Part shown: positions 7,991 to 17,188 of the stretch, in pieces | Position numbering within the stretch: position 1 is the stretch's first letter | How the letters are laid out: each line of letters opens with the position of its first letter | NCBI GenBank assembly: GCA_013286235.1 | Contig: JABDGE010000025.1 | Coordinates: forward strand, 1 to 45,928 | Length of the DNA: 45,928 nt | DNA from: Bacteroidota bacterium | GTDB lineage: Bacteria > Bacteroidota > Bacteroidia > Sphingobacteriales > Sphingobacteriaceae | Direction: 5' to 3' | Position numbers and translations under genes: made by a program | Notes under the pieces: model-generated | What the model was told of the DNA's origin: nothing | Database searches by the model: none | Seen by the model: the letters and a program-made list of their open reading frames with translations, nothing else

Positions 7991-10900
7991 TTAAAGTTTA
8001 ACCGTAACACCACCGTTAAATACTCTTTGCACCGGGTACGCGCCCATATTAGTTTCCTCCGGATCGATACCCTTAAATCCGGCAAGTGTCGCCAGGTTTT
8101 CGCCATTTACGAACACCCTTAACCCGGCAAGCCGCAGCCGCTGGGTTACGCTATAGGGAAAAGTATAACCGATCTCGGCATTTTTGATACGCATATAATC
8201 GCCGGATTTTACAAAAAAGGAGGACATTAAGCCGTTGTTGACATAGGACGAAACCGCCAACCGGGGTAAAGTGGCAGTGGCTGCTGTTTCCGGGGTCCAG
8301 CGGCCTGTGGAACTAACGTAGGACTGCTGATTAATTGTGGAATAGTCAAGGCCGAAATCATCGACAATATTATTACCCCCGGTATATATCTGCCGGTTAG
8401 TTACCCCCTGGAATATAACAGAAAAACTAAATCCCTTGTAGTTAAACCCTGCGGTAAGCCCGTAAAAGATCAGCGGCTTGGTACCACCAATGGCTGTTTC
8501 ATCAAACTGGTTGATCACACCATCGCCATTAAGGTCCTTATACCTGATATCACCAGCCTCTGGTGTGTATCCGGCAATATGGGGAGCAGTCGCTGCTTCG
8601 GCCGCAGTTTCATATAGACCGTCAGCGACATACCCGTAAATTACGCCGGACACAGGCAAGCCGGTGAGGCGGTTCCAGGGATAAGCCGGTGTCAACTCAT
8701 CTGAATACAAATCTTTTGACTCCTGGATGTTCCCGTTAGCGGTGGCAAAATAATTGAAATTGCCCACATGGTTTTTATAAGTCAGGCTGAGTTCCGCACC
8801 CTGGTAAAGGTTGATATCAATATTCTCCAGCGGGTATGGGGTGCCAAGCAAGGCAATGGTATTACCACGGTAGCCAAGAACGTTGAAATAACGATCATGA
8901 TAATAATCCGCGGTAATTTGGAAATGATCCTTAAATAAAGAAATGTCTGTTCCGAAGTCTATTTTATCAGCACTTTCCCAGGTGATATATGGATTTGCAA
9001 GCGGGCTATCGTAAAAATAGTAATTGGCGTTATAGCCAGTACCGCTAAGGTACACCTTACCGGCGGCGGCTGCATCGTTGGCGTAGGTCTGCTCATACGC
9101 GTAGTATAAGGAAGCCTCGTCGCCGACGTTGCCATTTGCGGTCCTTGCATAGGTACCACGCCATTTCCAGGAATCGATCCAGCTAAAATTGTCTTTAATA
9201 AAGCTTTCTTTACCCATTTGCCAGCCAAGACCCCCTGCATAAAAGGTACCGAACTGGTGTCCGGGGGGATAACGGTTGTCGCCGCTGCGGTTAACAGCTG
9301 CTTCGGCAAAATATTTACCATCGTAATTGTAGGTTCCCTTTAACGCTAAGTCTGAAACATCTTCGGGGAGGTCGTAATTCGTAACCAACGCTTTGCTGTC
9401 AAAAAGCGCCATAACGCCCACATCACTTTTGCCGAATTGGCGGTTGTAATTTAAAGTGGCCTGGCCGAATGATTGACGCGAGGTATACACGGTATTGAAG
9501 ACATTGCTCTGCGCAATGATTGAACCGTATTGTGAATAGGAGCTATCCGGCTCAAGAATGAACGACGGATTTTGCAGGCTTCGGTTCAGGTTGGTGATCG
9601 ACTGGTAACTTAAGTTTCCTTTTATTTTCGCGGTAAGGCCTTTCAATAAACTGTTTAGGTTGTAAGTCAGATCCAGATTGGCCAGGATATCGTCAGTAAG
9701 GTTTTGAATGTAACCGGAATATTCTGTCTCAGATAGCAGGTTGTTACTATAAGGGCCTGTATTGCCGCCTATGATTGAGCCGCCGAAGGACCCATTGGGG
9801 TTATAAACCGGGTATGCATTATTCGGCGTGGTAAAAAGCGAGCTTAATACGCTGGGATAGCCGCCCCCGTTATTTCCGCCCGGTTCGGTGGTGGTTTGCA
9901 CCCTGCCGAACAACTGCAGGTCGACGTTGAGGTTTTTAGTGACCTGCACCGCAACATCTGAATTGACAATGTACCGGCTCAGGTCGTTATTGGTATTGTA
10001 AGGTACGCTGCTTGCGGTATTAAAAATGCCTGACTGATCAAAATAACCGAGGGAAACGGAGTAGGTTGCATATTTACTCCCGCCGTTAACATTCAATTTG
10101 TACTGGGTCATCGGCGCATCATTGTTCAGTATCGTTTTAAACCAATTAACATCCGGATGCCCTGTAGGGTCGGTATGGTTCAGGTATGCGTTGAAATCCG
10201 CCCCGGAATACGCTGGATTTTTACTGTCGCTTGTCAACGTTTCGTTGATCAGGTAAGCATACTGGTAGGCAGGCAATGGCGTTGGCAAACTCAAAGATTG
10301 TTGTATCCCTGTTTCTGCTGTGAATGTGATGCGGGGCTTGCCTGCTTCGCCGCGTTTTGTCGTTACCAGGATGACAGGCCTTGAACTGTTGATACCCAAT
10401 AGAATAGTTGATAAGCCGTCTTTTAAAACCGAGATGGATTCTATCGACTCTGGGTCGATAGAAGAAATTTCGCGTTGAACACCGTCAATAATGGTAATGG
10501 GCGTTTGTCCTCTCACGGTGACATTTATTTCCGAATTATCAGAGCTCAGCTGGTTGTTTGAAGTTGTGTTGACCAGGTTTTGGCCGATAATAGAAGGTGA
10601 TGAGAGTGCGTTGACAGCAAACGAAGTGAAACCACTCGTCTGCTGGGTGTACACACCTGCCAATTGCCCGGGAAACGCATAAACATATAAAGAGGCCGGC
10701 GTGGATGTTAACTGGTTGGTATATACGGTGGAAATAGAGCCTAATTCACTTTCATTTGACTGTCTCCCATAAAGCACATCAATATTTTCAGGGTTTCTCA
10801 GGAACGTGTCGTCCAGCTTAATGGTAAGCTTTTCGTTGCCTTTCAGGGTGACTTCCCGCACTTGGTGGTCAGGATAGCTGAACACCAGCGTGACGCCGGG

Positions 10901-11128
10901 ACCTGCATTTATTTCAAACTTCCCGTCGATATTCGAGGTTGTAGTATCGGCCTTACCCTTTATCTGTATCTTCACGCCTTTAAGGGGCTGACTGTATTCA
11001 TCCAAAACGATACCGCTGGCCCAGCCGGGATGAAGGGAAACTTTAACGGCGGTATCCTGCTGGATGGCAGCGAAACTCGTGTTAATCGCCAATAACATCA
11101 GCGCAGTGATTCCTGTTAAGTATTTCAT
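7991..11128 (-). CDS. Divergent SusC/RagA-family TonB-dependent transporter
   Basis: About 1045 residues. I chose the ATG at 11128 over the one at 11146 because it places a clean signal peptide (MKYLTGITALMLLAINTSFA) at the N terminus; the upstream choice adds only six residues. A carboxypeptidase-regulatory-like domain follows (SGIVLDEYSQPLKGVKIQIKG). The usual VVVGYG TonB-box stretch is absent; NIDVLYGRQSNES stands in its place. The plug keeps ITIIDGVQREISSIDPESIESISVLKD and VILVTTKRG, but the normally conserved S-T-A-I-Y-G is STILLG. The barrel carries DLNGDGVINQFDETAIG. About 150 AT-rich bases precede it, so it may have its own promoter. Such divergent SusC proteins often sit ahead of a canonical pair. 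Confidence 0.92.
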   Translation of the reverse strand: MKYLTGITALMLLAINTSFAAIQQDTAVKVSLHPGWASGIVLDEYSQPLKGVKIQIKGKADTTTSNIDGKFEINAGPGVTLVFSYPDHQVREVTLKGNEKLTIKLDDTFLRNPENIDVLYGRQSNESELGSISTVYTNQLTSTPASLYVYAFPGQLAGVYTQQTSGFTSFAVNALSSPSIIGQNLVNTTSNNQLSSDNSEINVTVRGQTPITIIDGVQREISSIDPESIESISVLKDGLSTILLGINSSRPVILVTTKRGEAGKPRITFTAETGIQQSLSLPTPLPAYQYAYLINETLTSDSKNPAYSGADFNAYLNHTDPTGHPDVNWFKTILNNDAPMTQYKLNVNGGSKYATYSVSLGYFDQSGIFNTASSVPYNTNNDLSRYIVNSDVAVQVTKNLNVDLQLFGRVQTTTEPGGNNGGGYPSVLSSLFTTPNNAYPVYNPNGSFGGSIIGGNTGPYSNNLLSETEYSGYIQNLTDDILANLDLTYNLNSLLKGLTAKIKGNLSYQSITNLNRSLQNPSFILEPDSSYSQYGSIIAQSNVFNTVYTSRQSFGQATLNYNRQFGKSDVGVMALFDSKALVTNYDLPEDVSDLALKGTYNYDGKYFAEAAVNRSGDNRYPPGHQFGTFYAGGLGWQMGKESFIKDNFSWIDSWKWRGTYARTANGNVGDEASLYYAYEQTYANDAAAAGKVYLSGTGYNANYYFYDSPLANPYITWESADKIDFGTDISLFKDHFQITADYYHDRYFNVLGYRGNTIALLGTPYPLENIDINLYQGAELSLTYKNHVGNFNYFATANGNIQESKDLYSDELTPAYPWNRLTGLPVSGVIYGYVADGLYETAAEAATAPHIAGYTPEAGDIRYKDLNGDGVINQFDETAIGGTKPLIFYGLTAGFNYKGFSFSVIFQGVTNRQIYTGGNNIVDDFGLDYSTINQQSYVSSTGRWTPETAATATLPRLAVSSYVNNGLMSSFFVKSGDYMRIKNAEIGYTFPYSVTQRLRLAGLRVFVNGENLATLAGFKGIDPEETNMGAYPVQRVFNGGVTVKL

Positions 11129-11279
11129 TGAGTAGCAATTAAGCATAGAATCAGATTTAAATAGTTAATTTATTGAACACAACTTGGGCCATCATACCCC
11201 ATATTTTATTATATAAAGGCTGCTATAATGATTTGTAAAATGCTGAATATAAACATTTTACATTTTTAAGGCCATCATT

Positions 11280-12302
11280 TTATGTACATTTAAATGTGTA
11301 AGTAAACGGAGCCGTTCCGCCTCCGTATCCCACCTGGGTAGTACCGGTTACGTCCGTGATAAAATACGTCATACTCACGATCGATTGGCCGGAGGTTAAT
11401 CCAAAAAACTTAGTCGGCCAAAAAGTGAGCTGGTAAATTCCGCTGGTTGCCGTAGTTTGCGTAAGCATTGTGGTGGCAGATGGTTTGCAAACAGTAACCT
11501 TAGAACCATCATTCAGCGTGGCAGTCGCACACAAATAAACAGCACTGGCGCCCGCGAGTGCCGTAGGGGTAACGTTATTGTTATAAGTTAGGGTAACGAT
11601 ATCATTGTCAAGCGATTTCGGCGGATTAACAGTGGTGAGTTGCGGATTACAAAAGTCAACCAGGTCGCCGTTGCCGCCAGTTAACTGGAAACAGGGCGTG
11701 ATCAGCTCATTATAGTATTCGCTTGTCGGGCTGGAATCGTTGTCGAATCCGTCATAAGTAAAACCGTTTTGATCATTCGCTACCACGTAAGCAAGTTTAA
11801 CCAACGTTGGGCTGCCATCTGCTCCGATATTGTTAAATGTTATATTTACCGTACCGGTTATTTGATCGCCGTTGTTATAATTAATTGGCACGTCGGATTC
11901 ATAAGCTGTCCATTGTACATCGGCAATCAAATTACCGGCCAGCCCAAAGAAATTCATCATATACGTCGTCCAGTTTACGCCGTTGCTATTTGGCGCAATA
12001 ACGGTTGAAGGAATCAGAACCATATTCCCATTGCCCTTGCTGCTGGCGTAGGTTATCTTGGCATTTTGTGCCATGTTCCAGCCAACCGGCGTTAACATGC
12101 CGAACACAAAATGCGCTGTACCGCTGCTGTTGCAGGAGTTAACAACATTCACAGTGATATTTACGTTCGACCCGACTACTGCTGTCGCCGGCTGATCTAC
12201 GCTGGCGATTTTGAGGTAGCAGCAACTCAGTACGATGCACAATACGATCAGCGTGCAAAGCCTCCATAAATTCTTTCCTTTTATATGTAAACGTACTTTC
12301 AT
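11280..12302 (-). CDS. Secreted or lipid-anchored DUF4961-like Sus accessory protein
   Basis: 340 residues. The N terminus (MKVRLHIKGKNLWRLCTLIVLCIVLSCC) is a lipoprotein-like signal with Cys at about 27-28. Two beta-sandwich-like halves follow. The first (about 38-200) opens with a VGSNVNITVNVVN segment like a cell-surface Ig fold. The second (about 215-335) contains TTVNPPKSLDNDIVTLTYNNNVTP. This resembles the DUF4961 family that accompanies SusD and DUF5004 proteins in Bacteroidota loci; the assignment is from memory. SusE/SusF-type proteins in this position are surface glycan-binding proteins, so binding rather than catalysis is the best guess. It lies 23 bp after the small lipoprotein gene. 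Confidence 0.65.
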   Translation of the reverse strand: MKVRLHIKGKNLWRLCTLIVLCIVLSCCYLKIASVDQPATAVVGSNVNITVNVVNSCNSSGTAHFVFGMLTPVGWNMAQNAKITYASSKGNGNMVLIPSTVIAPNSNGVNWTTYMMNFFGLAGNLIADVQWTAYESDVPINYNNGDQITGTVNITFNNIGADGSPTLVKLAYVVANDQNGFTYDGFDNDSSPTSEYYNELITPCFQLTGGNGDLVDFCNPQLTTVNPPKSLDNDIVTLTYNNNVTPTALAGASAVYLCATATLNDGSKVTVCKPSATTMLTQTTATSGIYQLTFWPTKFFGLTSGQSIVSMTYFITDVTGTTQVGYGGGTAPFTYTFKCT

Positions 12303-12325
12303 ATATATTTCGGTTTTTAGCTAAA

Positions 12326-12775
12326 TCAGTTACTTCTTGTCAATGTAAAAACATAGGTATTTTGCGGGCATCCCGGACTAAACGTCATTATAATTTGCCG
12401 GGAGCCATCGATGATTGGATAATTAAACGCGGTAGGAACCGGCTGGCCACCCGTAGCAGTAAACGTTATGCTAAACGGATACTTGGGATTGTCCAACGAA
12501 TATTTACCATTTACCAATTCAATAAATGGAACTGGATTGTTCAATGTATAGGTGCCCGCAGATCCATTAAACGTGATACTGAATTGGCTTAAATCAAACA
12601 ATGGAATAAGGTTTGTCCCATTCCTGGTTGCGTATAAAATTTTCCATGTACCCGTCAGATCCTTGTTGGACTCGGGTACAGGCGCTACCTGTTCAATCTT
12701 ACACGACGTCCACATCAATGCCAGCAGCATGATAATAAGGAAGGGGCGCTTTTTTCCTATAAAATGGTAATCCAT
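12326..12775 (-). CDS. Small DUF5004-like lipoprotein with lipocalin-type fold
   Basis: 149 residues if started at the ATG at 12775, chosen because it gives a compact lipoprotein signal (MDYHFIGKKRPFLIIMLLALMWTSC, Cys25). Other in-frame starts exist. An ATG at 12811 overlaps the SusD stop as TAATG and could be translationally coupled. An ATG at 12874 lies inside the SusD gene and is unlikely. The mature part has LTGTWKILYATRNGTNL, the G-x-W start of lipocalin-like folds, and ends in beta strands (NTYVFTLTRSN). It resembles DUF5004 proteins of Sus loci. It is probably a small periplasmic or surface lipoprotein that assists glycan binding; no catalytic motif is seen. Confidence 0.7.
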   Translation of the reverse strand: MDYHFIGKKRPFLIIMLLALMWTSCKIEQVAPVPESNKDLTGTWKILYATRNGTNLIPLFDLSQFSITFNGSAGTYTLNNPVPFIELVNGKYSLDNPKYPFSITFTATGGQPVPTAFNYPIIDGSRQIIMTFSPGCPQNTYVFTLTRSN

Positions 12776-12810
12776 GGGTTTTTTCCAGTTTAAGTGATCT
12801 TGCATATTCA

Positions 12811-14592
12811 TTAATACCCGGGGTTTTGAACAAGGCTGGCAGATTTTCCGGTCTCGCTTAAGGGGAAGGGCCATAGGTACATTGCCGCCCTGAAATTATG
12901 TTTGGTAAGATTAAATTTGTTATAGGCTACAGCAGCTCCATTTCTGTCGACTTCCATTCCCTGTGCCTGGATGTTGTCGGTTACAGGCGCTATTTTCCAG
13001 CGTCGCACGTCGAAAAACCTGTTTCCCTCAAAAGCCAGTTCTATTCTGCGTTCGTTTTGGATATAGGTGCGCATCTGCGCCTGTGAGAGCCCCGCCGGCA
13101 ATGTGTAAGGGTTTAGCCCTGCCCGCTGCCGGATAGCTTGTATGGCGCTATACACGTTAGTGGTCGGCCCCTCATTTTCGTTAGCGGCCTCGGCATAGTC
13201 GAGCACTATCTCCGCGTAGCGCATCAATGGGATACAACGATTCGTTTTGTTAGTAAGCGAGTTCGCCGTAACAGAGGGATCCAGCATTTTGTTGTTGTAG
13301 TACCCCGTAACAGTTCCCTGGTGCACGGCATCAGGGTTTTGGTTGTTTCCATTGCCAAGATAGATATCAACCGGAGACTGCCCCACGACCTGTCCGCTCG
13401 AGTTACGGTTATTCAGAACAGTTTGATCATGAATGATGCTGTAATTCAGACGCGGATCCCGGTTATTGTAAGGATTGGTGGGATCATATCCTGACGTTGG
13501 GTCAGTGATCAGCTTACCATTACTCATCGGAAATGATTCAACAAAACCCTCGTAGGGAAAAGCCCCATCCGCACCAGTCCTTGAAGGTGGCAAAAACAAG
13601 TTTTCCAAATCATTGTTTGGTGGTCGCATCAGTGCGAATATGTATTCAGTATTGACCCTTTGCGGAAAAAGTCCCTGGAAACCATAACCGGCAATAGTGT
13701 CCTGATAACTATTAACGGTATTTAAAGAGTATGCACTCGATGTGATTACCGCCTGGGCGGCAGCTTCGGCCAGCCCCCAGCGGGTTGGATCGGCAGTGGG
13801 ATAGCCTACGAGCGCGGCAGGGACCGGACCGCTCGAGCTTGGGCCGGCATCCGTTGGCAATGTGGTACCGTTAAACAACGGGCTTGCCGCGTAAAGCAGC
13901 ATTCTGGCTTTTAAAGCCAGGCAGGCGCCGCCCGAAGCGCGCCCATAGTTAAGCCCACCTTGAGTTAGTGGCAGTATAGCTGCCATTGAATCACATTCGG
14001 AAGTTATGTAGGTAATACATTGGGCGTATGTACTGCGTACGACATTTATTGGGGTTGTATAAGTATATAGATTATTACCTACTAACGGCACTCCGCCGTA
14101 GGCCTCAACAAGTATACTGTAATACCATGCCCTGAGAAATCGCGCTTCAGCCACCACCTGCGCTTTATTGGAAGCCAGCATCTTGGTTAAATGGATGTTG
14201 GCCAATAATTGATTTACAGCCCTGATCTGGGTATAACACGTGTTGTAAGGGTCAACACTCACAGTTCCTGCATTAATAGTACCGGTGGCAAATCCGGATG
14301 CATCAGTGGCGTAGGGCTGTGAAGGCTCCGATTCGTCGCACGCCGCGTCGAGGCCGCCGACAGTAACGCCTAAGCCATTGGAAAAGCGCGACGCACTTAC
14401 GGCAAAGCCGGCGCTCGCATAAATGTTAGCCAAAAATCCTTCTGTCCTTGAACTATCGGCAAATACCGATGCCTGCGTAAGGTTGGTTGTAGTAGTTTCA
14501 GACAGAAAACCCCCTTTTTTACACGATTGTGTAAACAACACTACAACTACCAGGCAAATAAGAACAAAATAATAAGCGTAATTTTTCTTCAT
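12811..14592 (-). CDS. SusD/RagB-family surface glycan-binding lipoprotein (first gene of the block)
   Basis: 593 residues. The signal MKKNYAYYFVLICLVVVVLFTQSC places the acylated Cys at 24. SusD signatures are AEARFLRAWYYSILVEAYGGVPLVGN, LALKARMLLYAASPLFNG, RYAEIVLDYAEAANE, RRIELAFEGNRFFDVRRWKIAP and the terminal LVQNPGY. Unusually, it opens the transcript with no SusC in front of it. A 355-bp regulatory region with two operators precedes it. The DUF5004-like and DUF4961-like genes that normally follow a SusC-SusD pair come next, so its natural partner may be the SusC at 3034-6180, now at the other end of the block. Confidence 0.95.
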   Translation of the reverse strand: MKKNYAYYFVLICLVVVVLFTQSCKKGGFLSETTTTNLTQASVFADSSRTEGFLANIYASAGFAVSASRFSNGLGVTVGGLDAACDESEPSQPYATDASGFATGTINAGTVSVDPYNTCYTQIRAVNQLLANIHLTKMLASNKAQVVAEARFLRAWYYSILVEAYGGVPLVGNNLYTYTTPINVVRSTYAQCITYITSECDSMAAILPLTQGGLNYGRASGGACLALKARMLLYAASPLFNGTTLPTDAGPSSSGPVPAALVGYPTADPTRWGLAEAAAQAVITSSAYSLNTVNSYQDTIAGYGFQGLFPQRVNTEYIFALMRPPNNDLENLFLPPSRTGADGAFPYEGFVESFPMSNGKLITDPTSGYDPTNPYNNRDPRLNYSIIHDQTVLNNRNSSGQVVGQSPVDIYLGNGNNQNPDAVHQGTVTGYYNNKMLDPSVTANSLTNKTNRCIPLMRYAEIVLDYAEAANENEGPTTNVYSAIQAIRQRAGLNPYTLPAGLSQAQMRTYIQNERRIELAFEGNRFFDVRRWKIAPVTDNIQAQGMEVDRNGAAVAYNKFNLTKHNFRAAMYLWPFPLSETGKSASLVQNPGY

Positions 14593-14654
14593 ATAAAGGC
14601 GTTTAACAATTAATTCTCTCCAATACTCCCGGCTGAAACGATCCGCTTGTTGTG

Positions 14655-14674
14655 TTATAAAATCGTTTTAGCAA
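14655..14674 (-). promoter_or_regulatory. Operator 2, ahead of the Sus block
   Basis: The reverse complement is TTGCTAAAACGATTTTATAA. It has the full upstream half (TTGCTAAA), a central CG and a degenerate gene-proximal half. It lies 63 bp upstream of the SusD start at 14592. Confidence 0.6.
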
Positions 14675-14775
14675 GGCCTTAAAAAAACACAAAACTCTAA
14701 CTAAACTGAACTTTTGTGGATGCCGTATAATTGGTTATATATTTAGAATCTTAAAATTCTGCAAGCTAAATTACA

Positions 14776-14795
14776 CCATAAAAACGATTTAGCAA
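14776..14795 (-). promoter_or_regulatory. Operator 3, ahead of the Sus block
   Basis: The reverse complement is TTGCTAAATCGTTTTTATGG. It overlaps the -7-like TAAATTTG at 14800-14793, the same geometry as operator 1. Spacing to operator 2 is 121 bp centre to centre, which would allow looping by a tetrameric repressor. Confidence 0.6.
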
Positions 14796-14947
14796 ATTTA
14801 TTTCAAAATATTTTTTTGAGACGAAAATTTTACAAAGCAGGTTGTTTCTCCCATCGGCATACCTTCGTGTTTTAAATACAATAACGGGAAATAGAATGTA
14901 AACATCTCATTAACAATAATTTAGCACACACGCGTATTTTTGTTGAT

Positions 14948-15778
14948 TTATTTTTCCTTATTAAAAAACCGGCTAAAAAACAGCATCTGGTAGTTTATTG
15001 AATTACCCCAATAGTCCCAGGTATGCGAGCCGGGTCTTACCGTAAAATCATGCGGAATATTCCGGTCGAGCAGCTTCTGGTGCAATGCCTTGTTGGCTTC
15101 GAACAAAAAATCCGACGACCCGCAGTCAATGGTGAGTGCAATGCAATTGGGCTTTAGCAAATAAACCATGTTAATCACGCTATTTTCTTCCCACCGTTGC
15201 GGATATTCGCTGTATTTTCCAAGTACTTGTTCAATGCCAAAACTATCCGGGAAAGGCCTCAGGTCTACCCCACCGCTCATGCTGCCTGCGGCGCCGTAAA
15301 GATCCAAATGTTTAAACGCCAGGTACAGGGCGCCATGACCGCCCATGCTAAGGCCGGTTATCGCCCGGCCCGAACGGTCGGCAACAGTTGAATATTTCCC
15401 ATCAATATAATGAACCAGTTCCTTCGAAATGTAGGTTTCATATTGCGAATCCTTGCTTACCGGGCTATCGAAATACCAGCTCGCAAAACCGCCATCGGGG
15501 CAAACAATTATCAAATTGTAGGTATCGGCTAACTTTTTGACAGTGGGCACCTTTGATACCCAGTCCGAATAACTCCCGCTAAACCCATGCAGCAAATACA
15601 AAACAGGGAATTTGGTGGACGTGGAATAATCATCCGGTCGTATGACAACCGCTTTGATGTCCCTGTTCATCGCCACGCTGTGCGTCAATATAGTATCTAC
15701 AATAGACGCATTTGCCTGTATACAAAAGGCGACTATAACAATGAACCATAGCGTTGCAAGCTTTTTTGGAGTGATCAT
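14948..15778 (-). CDS. Secreted alpha/beta-hydrolase esterase (CE1/esterase D-like)
   Basis: 276 residues with a signal peptide (about 1-24, ending QANA). The alpha/beta-hydrolase features are YLLHGFSG (oxyanion region, about 61-68), the nucleophile elbow GLSMGG with Ser144, a likely acid Asp222 in DCGSSDFLFE, and His251 in RPGSHTWDYW. This is the esterase D/FrmB-like group, which includes CE1 acetyl- and feruloyl-esterases. In this setting it probably removes acyl groups from polysaccharide side chains in the periplasm. It is the last gene of an operon with the SGNH hydrolase (19 bp upstream) and GH92. A general carboxylesterase without glycan specificity cannot be excluded. Confidence 0.88.
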   Translation of the reverse strand: MITPKKLATLWFIVIVAFCIQANASIVDTILTHSVAMNRDIKAVVIRPDDYSTSTKFPVLYLLHGFSGSYSDWVSKVPTVKKLADTYNLIIVCPDGGFASWYFDSPVSKDSQYETYISKELVHYIDGKYSTVADRSGRAITGLSMGGHGALYLAFKHLDLYGAAGSMSGGVDLRPFPDSFGIEQVLGKYSEYPQRWEENSVINMVYLLKPNCIALTIDCGSSDFLFEANKALHQKLLDRNIPHDFTVRPGSHTWDYWGNSINYQMLFFSRFFNKEK

Positions 15779-15797
15779 ATCGGCAGTATTTACAGTA

Positions 15798-17186
15798 TCA
15801 GTTTAGAGCTACAATGGTAATATGGTGACTTTCGGGTTTGTTAATGCTGTATATCTCATCCGTCAGCACGTTCTGTTCTTTTTGCCAGGCGTCTCTTACG
15901 CTTTTATAGCGGGCCCTGCTATAATTATCCTTGTTTCCATTTACAAAAACGTCTTTCAGCGCATATTTCTTCACCGAGTCCATCGCAGCATTGTTATCCT
16001 TATACAGCATGTTTTTGCCTTTCAGGAAATCGTATTCCATCCATACGTACATTCTTAGCCGGCGCTCAATATCCCAGCGTTCTTCGTTCAGTTCACGAAT
16101 TTGGATGGCCTGCTGATATTGTGGTGTGCTCGTTATCTCGGCCATATTTACACCGGCGGAAAATTGCTGATCTGTCCAGGTGCCCATGCGCTCGCCATCA
16201 ATCAACAGATCATACCGACCACTTTTCAGGCCCTGCACGGCCAAAACTTCCTGGTTAAATTCCTGCGTGAACGGAACTATACTTAGTGCTTCCGCCTGTT
16301 TTTTACGATTTCCCCAGCCACGCGGTATGGTATCAATGGGATAAGGCAATGAATTAGCCAGGTAGTTTAATCCTACAGAATCGTTAGTAACCGTTAAGCC
16401 GGAGATCCTGCAGTTTACGGCCTTTGTTACTTTGTTAGCAGATGCGTTGATGCCTATGGCGGCAACAGGTTTATTATCAAGTCCCTGCGCCTTCAAAAAC
16501 AAATAAGCCATTATCAGGTGCCCGTCATTATCGGGATGTATGCGGTCATTGGGCGTAAGGCTATAGAGGGAATCTTTCACCTGCTCCCGCTTCTCAATCG
16601 CTAGCACGGGGTGAAAAAAATCAACCACGTCCCATCCGTTCTTCTTTGCTGCCGCTTCCTGGAAATCGATTATTTTGGCAAATGCAATACTTTTTTTAGG
16701 ATAAAGATTTTTCGGATTGCTTTTAGTGGTCTCGTCATAAGGCGTGCCCAGGATGATGATCTTTTTTATATCGGTACGGCTCTTTAGCTTATCTTCCAGC
16801 ATTCCGTAATATTTGAATGAGCTTTCTATCCTTTTATCCATTGTAGCCTGTGCATCAGGGCGAAACCATTCAAAATACCCGCTATCGTTCATGCCCCAGG
16901 TAAGCGTCAATATGTTTGGCTTTTTCGAAAAAACATCGTCGTCGAAACGGTTATAGATCTGGTCGACCGCATCGCCGCCGATGCCCACGTTGAAACAGTT
17001 TATGCGCATCCCAGGAAAATGCGTCATGTAATAAAGCCAGATGTACGAATGGTAATGCCCCCCATCGGTAATGCTATTGCCCACAAAGGCTACCCTGTCT
17101 CCGGCACGAAAAGGCGGTATTTTTTGCCCGAAGATGCTGGTTGAGAAAATAAAGCTGCAGAACAGTACTGTAAATAGTTTCTTCAT
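15798..17186 (-). CDS. Secreted SGNH/GDSL-type hydrolase (copy A)
   Basis: 462 residues with a signal peptide ending SIFGQ at about 21. All four SGNH blocks are present: GNSITDG with nucleophile Ser38, VGIGGD with the oxyanion Gly near 71, GMND with Asn100, and DRIHPDNDGH with Asp214 and His217. A helical C-terminal part of about 230 residues follows, ending LTDEIYSINKPESHH. It is probably a carbohydrate O-acetyl- or acyl-esterase acting in the periplasm. It starts 2 bp after the GH92 stop, so the two are coupled. It is a clear paralogue of 22293-23705 with the same architecture and C-terminal extension. Confidence 0.9.
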   Translation of the reverse strand: MKKLFTVLFCSFIFSTSIFGQKIPPFRAGDRVAFVGNSITDGGHYHSYIWLYYMTHFPGMRINCFNVGIGGDAVDQIYNRFDDDVFSKKPNILTLTWGMNDSGYFEWFRPDAQATMDKRIESSFKYYGMLEDKLKSRTDIKKIIILGTPYDETTKSNPKNLYPKKSIAFAKIIDFQEAAAKKNGWDVVDFFHPVLAIEKREQVKDSLYSLTPNDRIHPDNDGHLIMAYLFLKAQGLDNKPVAAIGINASANKVTKAVNCRISGLTVTNDSVGLNYLANSLPYPIDTIPRGWGNRKKQAEALSIVPFTQEFNQEVLAVQGLKSGRYDLLIDGERMGTWTDQQFSAGVNMAEITSTPQYQQAIQIRELNEERWDIERRLRMYVWMEYDFLKGKNMLYKDNNAAMDSVKKYALKDVFVNGNKDNYSRARYKSVRDAWQKEQNVLTDEIYSINKPESHHITIVALN

Positions 17187-17188
17187 AA

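Larger units (their letters stand above)
14593..14947 (-). promoter_or_regulatory. 355-bp AT-rich regulatory region ahead of the Sus block
   Basis: No gene is visible here. It holds two motif copies (14655-14674 and 14776-14795) and a -7-like TAAATTTG on the minus strand (14800-14793) that abuts the second copy. No good -33 match lies at the usual 19-20 bp distance. I see no terminator for the esterase gene that ends at 14948. Confidence 0.5.
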
